Positions 45,185 to 57,074 of a stretch of DNA of 64,000 nt are shown here, in pieces. The first letter of the stretch is position 1, and each line of letters begins with the position of its first letter. Under the pieces are notes generated by a model. That model was not told the origin of the DNA, searched no databases, and saw only the letters and a program-made list of their open reading frames with translations. The position numbers were made by a program, and so were the translations under genes. Origin of the DNA: Solanum dulcamara (lineage: Eukaryota > Streptophyta > Magnoliopsida > Solanales > Solanaceae); contig NC_077242.1 in NCBI RefSeq assembly GCF_947179165.1, forward strand, positions 47,645,097 through 47,709,096. Direction: 5' to 3'.

Positions 45185-45900
45185 TCAAAACTTTAGTTGA
45201 CCAATTTTCATGTCCACCAAAGTACATCTAGTTACCAAGAATGGTCTACCTAGAATGATAGGAACATCAAAATCTACCGAGCAGTCAAGAATGACAAAGT
45301 CAGCAGGGAATATGAATGATTCAACCTTCACTAGAACATCATAAATAATGCACATGGGCTTCTTCATAGTTTGACCTTCCATCAAGAGACGCATTGACAT
45401 TGATTTGAGGGATCATAAGCCTAGTTGTCGAAACACTGCTAGTATCAAGCTAATTCTACAACCCAAGTCGCACAAACCTTTGTAAATTTAAATGCCCCTA
45501 TGGTAAATGGTATGGTGAATGCTTTGGGGTGCTCTCTCTTTTGCGCAAGTGAACGAGTAGCTATTGCACTATAATGATGCAAGTTATCGGCTAGTTCAAA
45601 ACTCACTATTTTTTTTGTGACAAGATCCTTTATGAACTTCGCATACCCAGGCATTTGTTCTAATGTATCTATCAAAGGAACATTCACAGAAATTTGTTTC
45701 AACATAGAGATGAACTTAAGAAATTTCCCATCTTCGGCTTTCATTTTCAATCTTTGCAGAAAAGGCAGTGGAGTTCATGGTATTGGCATTATAGTGGGAG
45801 TGTCTTCTTTCTCATTACTAGATTTTTCATCATGTTTTTATCTCCTTTCTCGGGTTGTTTAGTATTTAGCTTTTCACCCATTATGTCTTCCTCATTTTTG
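45185..45900 (-). pseudogene. pol: Athila-type protease region, broken
   Basis: Frame 45750-45445 includes FLKFISMLKQISVNVPLIDT, LEQMPGYAKFIKDLVTKK and FTIPFTIGAF, the region just before the protease. Frame 45400-45185 includes MCIIYDVLVKVESFIFPADF, VILDCSVDFDVPIILGRPFL and ALVDM-like CTLVDMKIGQLKF, the retropepsin C-terminal part. The catalytic Asp segment between them (about 45400-45450) reads through stops. Confidence 0.8.
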
Positions 45901-47508
45901 CTTTATGTTTCATCCTAACTAACAGCTGAGTTGTGTGCATCATCCTCAAGTTCTGGCATTAGTGGATCCACCATTTGGATACCACTTCGGATGGTCACAG
46001 CCATGCATTACCCGTCGTTCTTTGGATTTTAAATTGTATTACTTAGGAGAGTTCCAATCTAGTGTGGATTTAAAGACGACGAAATCTGCCCAATTGTTGC
46101 TTAATAAGCTTTATAGATGTAGAATGTGACTCAACTTTTGGATTCATTTATGAAAGATCATTGCGTATCTCCTTAAGATTATCCTCAATTGTCTCATACT
46201 TTTTTATCATCTTTGTCATCATGTCTTCGATTCTTACAAGTCTGGATCCCCCATCTCAATTTTGGGTGGGATGTATGCACCACTCTTATTGTTATCTCTC
46301 CTTCCCCAATCGCCTTCTCTTTCTTGCCCACAGTTGAGATCATTGTACCCATTCCAGTTGTATCTGTTCTTACAATTGTAGTTCCCTTCACGATTGTAGT
46401 TGTTGTCATAGTTGTAACAGCCCTCTCGATTGAGGTTGTTATACTTCTGACCTTGATTTCCTTGAACTTGGCGCCAATAATCCTTGTTGGATGCTGGGGC
46501 GTTAGTATGGAAATCTCCTGCTTAATCATTCACATATTATGTATCTTTCTCATATCCATAATCATCATGAGTTGGCGCCCTACCTTGATGGTCAATTGCA
46601 TTGATCTTCTCTAGTCCCAAGTTCTTGAATGCCAGTTTGAATTCAATTATTAATTGAGGGATCTCTTGCAATACCTCTTCGTTTGGTATCTTGGAACCAT
46701 GATTTATACCAACAACGAAAGAGCTTTTTAATTTTTTGATTTCCCTAGTGCTTCAATCTCTATTAGTCTTTGCAACACAATCTATTTTCTCCGCAGACTC
46801 TTGAAAAGTGTTGACCAAGAATTCTCCTCTAGTAATGGTATCTGCAACAACTTTTCCATTGTCATCAAGTGCGTGGTAGAATAGCTCAAGAAACGACTTG
46901 TTGGCTATTCTATGATTTGGCACACTTTGAAATACTTTACAAATCTTTCCCAAGCTCTATCAATTGACTCTCTAGGCATCTGTTGGAAATTATTGATTTG
47001 GTCCCTTAGCTTTAAATTTTATGACAATGGGAAATATTTTTTGAGGAACGCCTCATGTAATTCATCCCAAGTTGTGATTGAGTTCTATGGAAGTTCAGTC
47101 AACCAAGTTATAGCTTTGCTAGTAAGTGATAATGGAAAAGCATGGAGTATGATGACATCTATGGTTAGCTTTGGGTTGCTAACACTGCTCTTACCAACGT
47201 ACACCATATTAATGAGATGGGTGTGAGGGTCCTCGGATGCTAGGCCAGAAAACAGTCCTAAAATATGAAGCATATAAATCTGCTTGTAATGCTGAACTTA
47301 ATTCTAGGCGGCAATAGAGGTAACACAATGACACCAGTAATTTTGATGGCATCATGGTTGATCCCATAGATATTCCATATGCTGAAATTAGGTCATTGTC
47401 TAGGTGGAGGGCATTCTCTCCTGACCGGTTGATTGTTCAGAATATTTTATGGTTGGTGTTGCAGAGGATATTGCAGCAGATTCTCTTTTTTCCCTCTAAG
47501 ACATTATG
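45901..47508 (-). pseudogene. gag: Athila-type gag, main part, broken
   Basis: From right to left on the minus strand: frame 47273-47085 has LASEDPHTHLINMVYVGKSS and HAFPLSLTSKAITWLTELP, followed by WDELHEAFLKKYFPLS (about 47060). Next come QQMPRESIDRAWERF (about 46970) and frame 46953-46753 (ANKSFLELFYHALDDNGKVV). This is the retrotransposon gag core (PF03732 type). A Tyr/Asn-rich stretch at 46194-46529 is typical of the gag C-terminus in this branch. The gag start lies 9.3 kb away at 56872 because element D is inserted. Confidence 0.8.
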
Positions 47509-47510
47509 CG

Positions 47511-49606
47511 TTATAACGATTCAAGCCTAGAGCCTAGACGTGACATGGCGAATAAAACATCTAAAGGTACCTCATCCAAGCCTCTTAGCATTCATTTAGA
47601 ATTTCATCGGTAATAATAAAAATCAAACAAACAAAAACATAAGAGATAATGGGACTAAGGGACTTATCATAAAAAGAGAGTCAAAGTAAACTTAACATCA
47701 TACGTTTGTCCAACCATACATTTTAATTTAAGACTTGGCGGGGGATAAGATATGTCCCTAGCTCACTCTTAAGGTTTTAGTCAAAAATGCCAAAATGTAA
47801 CTCAAGAGTCTATACATAACATAAGCTAGAAAGATAGGAGGAGTGTTCTCGAAACATGGGAACTCACCAAATAGTGGTAGCCTTCAACGTAATCAACTTA
47901 GCCACTGAGAGGAGAGTGTGGAACGAAGTCGGTTCCTACATAGTGATAGCATGTAGGCAAAAGTATGCGTTAGTACTTTGAATGTACTAAGCATGTGAGC
48001 ACACTATATAGTGAAGAATATCAAGACATTTATAAGCAATATGCGTAAGTGAATACATAAATGAGAAATCATCATATGAAGCCTTAAAATATTTTCTTTA
48101 TGGGAAAGTGACCATAAACAATATTTAAGACTATGAGACCTATTACATGGAATCCAACATAACCCCCTACATTGGCACAGGTAGTCTACTTTACAGGTAG
48201 AACTCCGTCAACTTTAATTTTTTCTTTAACTTTAAATTTAATGGCTAATCGTGGATTCACTAGCCTAAATAGCCTACAAGGGCCCCTATGTTGGCGCATA
48301 GTTAATGCAACATGAGACTTTACTTAAGGACCCCTTAGGTCGAGTCTCCATCTCCATATTACATTCGGTGCTAGGTAAATCCCATGGAATATATTTAGAT
48401 ATCATAATAACATAAGCATTGTATAACTTAATCATCGAATCGTCATTCGGTGGAACTGCTCCTTAAAATGTTTTATTTGATTCAACATGAGAATTATCCT
48501 TTTACATTGAAACCTTTCTTTGGCAAAGAATCCCTTTCATTATTCAATCATTTCATCGTAAGACTCCCTTATTAAAACATTTACTTCATAACTTTCATTT
48601 GGAGTCAAAAGCTTTCACTTCAACTTCACTTTACCATAACGAAACTAGATGGATTCATTTGATAAAAATATTCAAATGTATTTAATGAATTCTTTCATGC
48701 ATGAGAGTGATGGAAATGCATCAAATTACACTTATTAAAGTAGCCCACCATATACATTTCAAAACCACTTTGAAGCCTCCATATAGGCACTTGAATAAAT
48801 CATTCATTTCATGAAATTGAGAGTCAACATGCATAAATATAGGTAAATAAACTTAAAATATATCATAATCTATGTATTTTGAGCCATAATGTAAAAGTCC
48901 ATGAGAATTCATCATTTGTAAATCTGATCAGAACTGGCTTCTCGGGGACCCTTCACGGTCTGTGGTGCTCACCATGGCCCGTGGTGGGATCCCATGGTAA
49001 GGGACTTGGAAAATATTTTTGAAAGGGCCTGCAGGGTAGTGTCTGATGTTTCACCATGGAGCCCCTTCACGGTCCGTGAAGGGTAATATGGGCTGTGAAA
49101 GATGGTCATGGTATAGGTTCTTCAAGTGGACCTGTAGAGTGTCCACCACGAGGAGACACCATGGTTTGTGGAGGGTTCCACGATCTGTGGTGGTCATCCG
49201 TGGCCCTTGCCTTGGGAAATTTCCTGAGGGTCTTGTGGAGGGGTCACCATAGAGGGCTTTATGGTCTATAATTATCACTACGCCGGTGGTCCTCATCGTG
49301 GTCCCTTCTCCGCAGGTCTTAGGCTTTGAATCTTTACCACAGTTGCTCACCACAAAATTCTTGGATTTCTTGCAATATGAGATTGAATGCCATAACTCTT
49401 ATTTGTATTTTACTTTTTATTGGTGTTGTTGGGAAATCTGCACACATAGGATCGCATACTTGGTCACCTAATGCTATGGAGCCCGTGATGCTTACCACGG
49501 CCCGTGATGGCTTCCGTGGTCATCTCCGGGTGCTAGTTTTCTACACTTTCTGAGAATTCATCCTTTGCTCCTTTGTTTAGGACCTTTCACATTTCTGGGG
49601 TTTACA
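47511..49606 (-). mobile_element. Element D 3' LTR
   Basis: On the plus strand it runs from TTATAACGATTCAAGCCTAG to CTGGGGTTTACA (inverted TGTAAACCCC). It matches the 5' LTR and the solo LTR at 11285-13572 block by block. CACGGTCC/GGACCGTG-like motifs are packed at 48950-49520. It is about 185 bp shorter than the 5' LTR. Confidence 0.88.
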
Positions 49607-49622
49607 ATATCTCCCCCTTGTG
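49607..49622 (-). promoter_or_regulatory. Polypurine tract of element D
   Basis: On the minus strand, CACAAGGGGGAGAT precedes the LTR start TGTAAACC. Confidence 0.8.
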
Positions 49623-49904
49623 AGCATTCATTCTCGAATGAGAATTACTAACATAGAAAAAGACATGGAACGAGAACTAGCAGCCTAACATGAATACAAT
49701 GACACTAGAAATGCATCAAACATAAGATCTTTAAACTTTAGCATAAAACATAACTTTAAAATTCAACTTCATGAATATGCATGCATATGAATACCTAGAA
49801 AACTGAAACATAAGAGTCTTAAGTACTTGATCATGAATGACTTACTACCTTAGGCTTGAGTAGAATGAAAAGAATGAGGGTAACGTTTCATCATATCCAC
49901 TTCC

Positions 49905-51290
49905 GCTTCCTATGTAGCACTTTCAACTTGTTGGTTCCTCCAAAAGACTTTAACGGATGCAACTTCTTTGTACCTCAGTCTCTTGACTTGTTGGTCCAAA
50001 ATTTCAACCGAAACCTCTTTATAGGTCAAATTCTCTTCAACATTCATGATCTCTAAAGGCACAGTGGAACTAGGATCTCCCACATATTTCCTCAACATAG
50101 ACACATGGAACACCGAATGAACCAAGGCCATTTTCGAAGGCAATTCCAACTTATAAGCGACTTTTCCCACACGCTTCAAGATCTTATAAGGCCCTATATA
50201 CCTTAGGATCAATTTTTCTTTCTTACCAAACTGAACCATAACCTTTATGGGTGAAACCTTAAAATACACCCAATAATCCACATTAAAATCAAGATCCCTT
50301 CTCCTAGTATCAGAATATGACTTTTGATGACTTTGGGTCATTTTCAACCTTTCTCTAATAACTTTCACCTTCTCTAAAGCGTAAAGCACCAAGTCGGGGA
50401 CCAACAAGTTCATCTCACTTACTTTAAACCAACCAACCACATATCTACATCATCTCCCATAGAAATCCTCAAATGGCGCCATCTCGATGCTTGAGTGGTA
50501 GCTATTATTATGGGAAAACTCAATGAGCGGTAGATGATCATCCTAACTCCCTTTGAACTCTAATACACAAGCCCTTAACATATACTCTAGTGTTTCAATC
50601 ATCCTTTCATCTTGCCCATCAGTTTGAGAATAGAATGCGGTGATTAACTTTACCTTAGTATCGACCCCTCTGAAATGATTTCCAAAGGTGAGAAGTAAAC
50701 TGGGTACCTCGATCTGAAATAATGGACAACAGCATGCCATGCAACCTCACCAACACCCAAATGTACAACTTGGCATAGTCTTCGACACTATAAGAGGTCT
50801 TGATCGATAGAAAGTGAGCCGACTTAGTCAATCTATCAATAATTACCCAAATCAAATCATGACGCTTCTGGGTATGAGAAAAACCCACTACAAAATCCAT
50901 GTTCACATCTTCCCACTTCAATTAGGTATTTCGATATCTTGTGCTAGGGCACCCAGACTTTGGTGTTCGGCCTTCACTTATTGATAATTTTAACATTCGA
51001 ACACGAACCTGGCTATGTCGTTTTTCATCCCATCCCACCAATAAAGCTCCTATAAGTCTCAGAACATTTGTTTTGAACCGGGATGAATAGAGTATGAAGA
51101 ATTATGAGCCTCCATCAAGATCATACTCCTTAGGCCATCCATATCCGGAACACATAACCGACCTTGGTAGTATAGCACCCTATCTCTTCCTTGTGAAAAG
51201 ACCTCTACATTCTTTTCCTTCACCAAGCTCTTTAGTTTAACCATTGTTGAGTCAAGGTCTTGTCTTGATTTGACATCCACCACCAAAGAG
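49905..51290 (-). pseudogene. pol: Element D integrase and pol C-terminus
   Basis: Frame 51286-51059 leads into the zinc-binding part (EAHNSSYSIHPGSKQMF). Frame 50921-50655 has the core VNMDFVVGFSHTQ and SIISDRGTQFTS, so both first catalytic acids are kept. Frame 50740-50543 (another phase) covers YSQTDGQDERMIETLEYML with the Glu. Frame 50440-49910 has LILRYIGPYKILKRVGKVAY, HSVFHVSMLRKYVGDPSS and LDQQVKRLRYKEVASVKVFW. Its tail is cut before any clear chromodomain. Confidence 0.85.
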
Positions 51291-51299
51291 GATTCGGAC

Positions 51300-52880
51300 C
51301 CTTATGATCAACTATACCACCACCAACGGTACCACTCAACTTCATCCCTAACCTAGCCAACCGGTGAACATCTTTCACCAACTCCCTCTTGCCTTCATCT
51401 ACATGAGCCACACTTCCCATAGACAATCTACTAAGTGCATAGACAACTGCATTGACTTTACCTGGATGATAATGTAGACTCATAGCGTAGTCTTTGAGGA
51501 GTTCTAGCCACCACCTTTGCCTTAGATTGAGGTCCTTTTAAGTGAACACATATTGGAGACTTTTATAATCGGTATACATATCCACATGTACCCTATAGAG
51601 GTAGTGCCGCCAATTTTTCAAAGCAAAAACAATGGCCGCCAACTCAAGATCATGGGTAGGGTAGTTATGCTTATGCACTTTCAATTGGCTAGAAGAATAG
51701 GCTATAAATTTACTGTTTTGCATCAAGACACAACTCAAACTAATCTTTGAAGCATCGCAATAAACCACAAACCCTTCTAATCCTTCTGGTAGAGTCAAAA
51801 TTAGAGTGGAGGTAAGTCGATCTTTCAATGTTTGGAAACTTTTTTTTACACTCGTCCATCCATATGAACTTTGCCTTCTTTTGGGTCAATTTTATCATAG
51901 GGGATGATATTGAAGAGAACCCTTGAACGAATCTTCTGTAATAACCGTCTAGATCCAAGAAGCTCCTAATGTCCAAAGAAGACAATGGTCTATGCCAATT
52001 CTTGACCGCCTCCATTTTCTTAAGACTAACCTTGATCCCATTACCGGACACTATATGACCAAGAAATGCCACCTCATTCAACCAAAATTTCACTTGCTAA
52101 ATTTTACAAACAATTGCCTATCCCTCAACTTGGGGAGCACAACCCTCAAGTGTTTCTTATGTTCTTCCTCACCCCGAGAGTAAATCAAAATATTGTCAAT
52201 GAAGACCACCACAAAAGTATCAAGGTGAGGTTTTAACACCATATTCATCAAGTTCATAAACACTGCTGACACATTCATTAACCCAAAACTCATCACCACA
52301 AACTCAAAGTGACCATACCTTGTTTGAAAAGTTATTTTGGGAATGTCATACTCCCTCACCATTAGTTGGTGATAGCTGGACCGAAGATCGATCTTGTAGA
52401 AGTGACTTACCCTTGAAATTGATCAAACAAGTCATCTATTCTAAGGATTGGGCACTTGTTCTTAATGGTAACTTTGTTCAATTGACAGTAGTCTATGAAC
52501 ATTCGAAGCGACTCATCCTTCTTCCTTACAAATAGCATGGGAGCAGCCCATGGTCAAATACTTGGCCTTATGAACCCTTTTTTAAAAAGTCCTTTAGTTT
52601 TCTCTTCAACTCCTTTAGTTCTGCCAGGGCCATTCGGTAAGGAGGAATAGAGATGGGTTGGGTATTAGGGAGGAGATCGATACCAAAATTGACTTCCCTT
52701 TTGGGAGGGATACCGAGAAGATCTTTGGGAAAGACATCATAAAATTCATTAACTATAGGGACCGACTCAAGAGGAGGACCTTTAGAGTCGACATCCCTAA
52801 CCCTCACAATATGATTGATACAACCCTTAGCAATCAACTTTCGGTCCTTAAGACAAGAAATTAACTTATCCTTCACTACC
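51300..52880 (-). pseudogene. pol: Element D reverse transcriptase and RNase H
   Basis: Frame 52876-52568 gives the linker and RT start ([39 protein letters not shown]). Frame 52362-52090 has [20 protein letters not shown] and [14 protein letters not shown], where the second catalytic Asp is Asn. Frame 52093-51740 carries HIVSGNGIKVSLKKMEAVKN and IRSFLDLDGYYRRFV. Frame 51828-51538 is RNase H ([36 protein letters not shown]). The rest of RNase H (HYHPGKVNAVVYALSRLS) is at 51483. Frameshifts separate the pieces. Confidence 0.88.
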
Positions 52881-52889
52881 GAATCATGA

Positions 52890-53290
52890 CCCTCTTATTC
52901 AAGAACAGACTCCTTTAGAAATTGAAACTTGACTCGATGAGTCCTACTATCTATGAAAGCATAAGATGCATGTAACCAATCCATCCTCATTATGACATTG
53001 AAATCTACTATGTCAAGCTCTATGAGATCATAAGGGACAATTTTATGCAAGATCAACACGGGACAACCCTTATAAACCTTTCTAGCAACAACTGACCCAC
53101 CAATGGGGGTAGACACTAAATAAGGATCTACTAACATTTTGGACAATATATCAAACCTATTAGCTAATAATGGAGTGACAAATGACAAGTTTGCACCCGG
53201 ATCTAACAATGCATATACATCAAAAGTAAAGACTTTTAACATACCGGTAACAAAATTTGGTACTTCCTCAACTTTTTGCCTCTAATGCAA
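52890..53290 (-). pseudogene. pol: Element D protease
   Basis: Frame 53242-52895 (115 codons) begins MLKVFTFDVYALLDPGANLS, with the active-site aspartate in the DPGA form usual for this lineage. It runs through VARKVYKGCPVLI and LIELDIVDFNVIMRMDWLHA to the linker. The domain is uninterrupted over its length and is the best-kept protease in the window, though the I-M-R-M block has an Arg where relatives have Gly. Confidence 0.88.
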
Positions 53291-54328
53291 GGCATAAAAG
53301 CAGTTGGTACATTGACCACCTCCTTGAGCTTGTTAGACATGAGAAACTTGACCTTGAGTCCTACCACCACCATCTCTACAATCCTGACCACGATGACCTG
53401 ATTTGCCTTATTTGAAGCATGCATTGGAGCCTGCTAAGCACTCATCTTTGTGGATCCTCCCACACTTCTTGCACGCGGGGAAATCTTGGGCACTAACATT
53501 TTTTCTTGGGAGCATTGGATTAATGCCCTTTTCTTTGTTGAACTTGGGAGGAGGAGTATTGGTGGAACCTTGTCCCACAAATCATTGCCCACCTTGGCCC
53601 TTGTCATTGTTACCATAATTGGACCTTTGAGGGTTGAAGCCTCCACCATCCACTCTAGCATTCTTGAACCCTCTTTATCTTTCTCTCAACTTCTCTTCTT
53701 CAATTTTCTCTGCATGAGTCATTAACCGAGAGATGTCCATCTCCTTGGCCAACATGGCCATATTGCATTCCTTGGACACCAAGCTAGACATACTAGAAAT
53801 GAACTTGCTCATCCTTTCTAAGGGGTTGGAGACCATGAAGGGAGCATAATTTGATAATTTAGTGGATTTGAGGGCACACTCCCTCATACTCATACTCCCT
53901 TGCTAAAGGTTGATGAACTCTTGGATTTTGGCATCCCTTAGCTCCAATGGGAAGATGCGGTCTATGAAGGCACCTTTAAACTCTTCTCATCCTATCGGCC
54001 CCATTCCTTCATCCCTCTTAACAACCCATTATTATCACCAAACTTGTGACACCCCTTTGAGTTGATAAACCACTAGATCAACCTTCTCATTTGGAGGCAC
54101 ACCCATGATAGCCATAATCTAGTACACCTCATCAATAAACTCCATAGGGTCCTTATCTATTTTAGAACCATCAAACTCAAGCGAATTCATTAATTGGAAA
54201 TCTCGAATCCTAGAGGCTGAATTTTACATTCGAAGAGGAGGAACGCCTTGATGTGAGGCATCAAGAACTGAAAGATCTCAGTCCTCATCATCAACCCTTG
54301 CTCTTGTAGGTGCTCTTGTTTGAGGCAT
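53291..54328 (-). pseudogene. gag: Element D gag
   Basis: The likely start ATG is at 54328 (MPQTRAPTRARVDDED, then a stop). LMNSLEFDGSKIDKDPMEFI (about 54200-54140) is the gag N-terminal signature, followed by the capsid-like core. Frame 53893-53675 (MSMRECALKSTKLSNYAPFM ... AKEMDISRLMTHAEKIEEEK) is in the capsid C-terminal part. Zinc-finger text CKKCGRIHKDECLAG and FK-GKSGHRGQDC lies at about 53470-53380. Stops and shifts are frequent. Confidence 0.85.
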
Positions 54329-54520
54329 TATCTAGAGAATAAAAAAGGTTCATTAGTTAGATAAAGACTTAGGATACTCTAGGGCATGACTTGAATTTGA
54401 AAGAAGTAAAAACTTTCCTAAACGTCCCATAGTCTCCTGTTCATAGTTGTGGCGCAGTTCATAACTATAAACAAGACCTTATTTGACACGATATGTTGGA
54501 CTCCGAGGACCATTTCAAAA

Positions 54521-54538
54521 CTATAGCTCTAATACCAA
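54521..54538 (-). promoter_or_regulatory. Primer binding site of element D
   Basis: On the minus strand, TTGGTATTAGAGCTATAG lies a few bases after the 5' LTR end. It differs by one base from the initiator-Met site TGGTATCAGAGC. Confidence 0.85.
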
Positions 54539-54540
54539 GT

Positions 54541-56821
54541 TTTTCACGACTCAAGACTAGGGCTTAGATGTGACATGGCAAATAAAGCACCCGAAGGTAC
54601 CTCATCCAAGCCTCTTAGCATTCATTAGCATTTCATCAGTAATGATAAAAATTAAATAAGCAAAAACATAAAGGATACCAGGACTAAGGGACTTATCATA
54701 CAAAGAGAGTCAAAGTCAACTTAATGATATACGTTTTTCCAAGCATACCTTCTATTTTAAGTCGTGGCGGGGCTAAGACATATCCCTTGCTTATCCTCAA
54801 GGTTTTAGTCAAAAATGCTAAAATGTAACTCAAGAGTCTATACATAACATAAGCTAGAAAGATAGAAATATTATTCCCAAAACATGGGAACTCACCAAAT
54901 AGTGTTAGCCTTCAACATAATCAACTTAGCCACTGGAGGAGAGTGTGGAGCGACCATTGGTTCCTACATAGTGATAGCATGTAGGCAAAAGTATTCGTTA
55001 GTACTTTTAATGTACTAAGTATGTGTGCATGCTATATCGTGAAGAATATCAAGACATTTATAAGTAATAAGAATAAGTGAATTCATGCATGAGAAATCAT
55101 CATATGACGCCTTAAAACAATCCTTTTGTCAGAAGGTGACCGTAACCAATATTTAAGACCATGCGAGCTATTACATGGAATCCAACATAACCCCCTACAT
55201 TGGCATAGGGAGTCTACTTGTCGGGTAGAACTCTGTCAACTTTAATCATTTCTTTAACTTTAATTTAAAAGGCTAATCTTGGATTCACTAGCCTAAATAG
55301 CCTACAAGGGACCCCTATGTTGGCGCATAGTTAATGCAACATGAGACTTTACTTAAGGAACCCTTAGGTCGAGTCCGAATCTACATGTTACATTCGGTGC
55401 TAGGTAAATCCCACGGAATACATTTAGATATCATAATAACATAAGCATTGTATAACTTAATCATTAAATAATTATTCAGTGGAATATCTTATTAAAACAT
55501 TTCATTTGATTCTACGTGAGGATTATCCTTTCACATTGATACCTTGCTTTGGCAAAGAATCCCTTTAATCATTCAATCATTTCATCGTAATACTCCCTTA
55601 TTAAAATATTTACTTCATAACTTTTATTTGGAGTCAAAAGCTTTCACTTCAACTTCACTTTAACATAACGAAACTAGCTGGGCTCATTTGATAAAAAAAT
55701 TCAAATGCATTTAATGAATTCTTGCATGCATGAGAGTGATGGAAATGCATCAAATTACACTTCTTAAAGCATCCCTCCATATACACTTCAAAACCACTTT
55801 CAAGCTTCTATATAGGCACTTGAACAAATAATTTATTTCATAAAATTGAGAGTCAACATGCATCAATATAAGTAAATTCACCTAAAATATATCATAATCT
55901 ATGCATTTTGAGCCATTATGTAACAGACCATGAGAATTCATCATTTGAAAATTGAAATATCAAGTAGGAAATCATTTGGGCTCCATGGGTGGAAGAACCC
56001 ATAGATGAAACCCATATACCTTGGGGGAGCAAATCCCTAATGAAGACTTGAGGAGGAATGGAGACTTGGAGAGGTCTTGTGATGAAACCCTAATCTTGCC
56101 TTGAACTTGTTGGGAGATCTTGGGAAGAGAGGATTTGTAAGTCTTGAGCCTAAGTAATGAGGTCTTGGAAGGGTTTATGGGCTTTAGATGGGTGGATTCT
56201 ACCCTTAAAATGACACCACTTGAATTAAGAACACGGGAAAAGACCAAACTATCCTTTTTAAAAACTGACCAAAATTGTCTTCACGGGGACCCTTCATGGT
56301 CCGTTGTTCACACCACGGCCATGGTGGGATCCCATGCTAAAGGACTTGGAAAATATTTTTGGAAAGGGCCTGCAAGGTAGTCTCTGAAGTTTCACCACAG
56401 AGTTCTTTCACGGTCCGTGAAAGGCACTACGGGCCATAAAAGGTAGTCATGGTGTAGGTTCTGCAATCGAACTTACAGAGTGTCCACCAGATGACAAACC
56501 ACAGTCCGTGGAAGGTTCCATAATCCATGGTGGTCATCGGTGGACCTTGCCTTGGGAAATTTCCTAAGGGTCTTAGGGAGGGGTCACCACGAATAGCTTT
56601 AAGGTCTTTGATTCATACAATGGTCCGTGTTCCGCATCATGGTCCCTTCTATGAAGGTTTGAGTCTCTAAATCTCTACCACAGTTGCTCACCACGGTCCG
56701 TGATGCTTATCACGGCCAGTGATGGATTCCGTGGTTAGCTCCTAGTGCCTGTTTTCTGCACTTTCTGAGAATTTGTCATTTGCTCCTTAGTTAGGACCTT
56801 TCACATTTTGAGGGTCTTGCA
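54541..56821 (-). mobile_element. Element D 5' LTR
   Basis: On the plus strand it runs from TTTTCACGACTCAAGACTAG to GAGGGTCTTGCA (inverted TGCAAGACCC). It matches the 3' LTR with scattered substitutions and extra DNA around 55930-56270, a segment also present in the solo LTR at 12740-13000. CACGG/CCGTG motifs lie at 56281-56730. Confidence 0.88.
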
Positions 56822-56872
56822 TGTGTCATCACCAATTTCGTGTCCAACATTGTTATTGTTGTTGTTCGCCAT
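56822..56872 (-). pseudogene. gag: Athila-type gag start, cut by element D
   Basis: On the minus strand the frame starts MANNNNNNVGHEIGDDT at 56872 and is interrupted by the LTR of element D after 17 codons. An Asn-rich start like this, 180 bp after the Athila-type primer site, is the expected gag beginning. The rest resumes at 47508 and below. Confidence 0.75.
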
Positions 56873-57050
56873 CCTATGTAGTGTTCTTTCAATTTTGTGA
56901 TTAAAGGGACTCAAGAGAATGCCTTGACTTCTAGTATTTGGAATGCACTGGAAATCAAAACCTGTTTCAGCACAAACAAAAAAAGAAAAAAAACTAAAAT
57001 AAGGAAGACTATAAATCAAATAATAAAAAATATCTAATCTTAAAGCCTTA

Positions 57051-57069
57051 TTCCCCAGCAACATCACCA
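57051..57069 (-). promoter_or_regulatory. Athila-type primer binding site
   Basis: On the minus strand, TGGTGATGTTGCTGGGGAA lies five bases after the LTR end GGGCGTATCA. It is close to the TGGCGCCGTTGCCGGGGAA site (Asp-tRNA type) that marks Athila elements, with changes mostly of C to T type. Confidence 0.85.
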
Positions 57070-57074
57070 AAATT

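Larger units (their letters stand above)
47511..56821 (-). mobile_element. Gypsy element D, two LTRs, inserted in Athila gag
   Basis: LTRs lie at 47511-49606 (3') and 54541-56821 (5'), with primer site, gag, protease, RT, RNase H, integrase and polypurine tract in order on the minus strand; about 9.3 kb in all. The flanking Athila bases on the minus strand are ACACA before the 5' LTR and ACGCA after the 3' LTR, a probable target duplication with one change. It is the most complete Ty3/gypsy copy here, a Del/Tekay-like chromovirus by its gag and protease text. Many stops and frameshifts make it inactive. Confidence 0.88.

Noticed and set aside
46189..46614. Hydrophobic 141-codon plus-strand frame that could look like a membrane protein
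   Set aside because: It is antisense to the Asn/Tyr-rich end of Athila gag; the hydrophobic codons follow from the reverse complement of that composition.
49046..49353. Open frames on both strands across the D 3' LTR
   Set aside because: They arise from the GC-rich palindromic motif cluster, are not conserved in frame in the other LTR copies, and lack protein motifs.
53450..53725. 91-codon plus-strand frame opposite the D gag zinc finger
   Set aside because: Antisense shadow of gag; no motif of its own.
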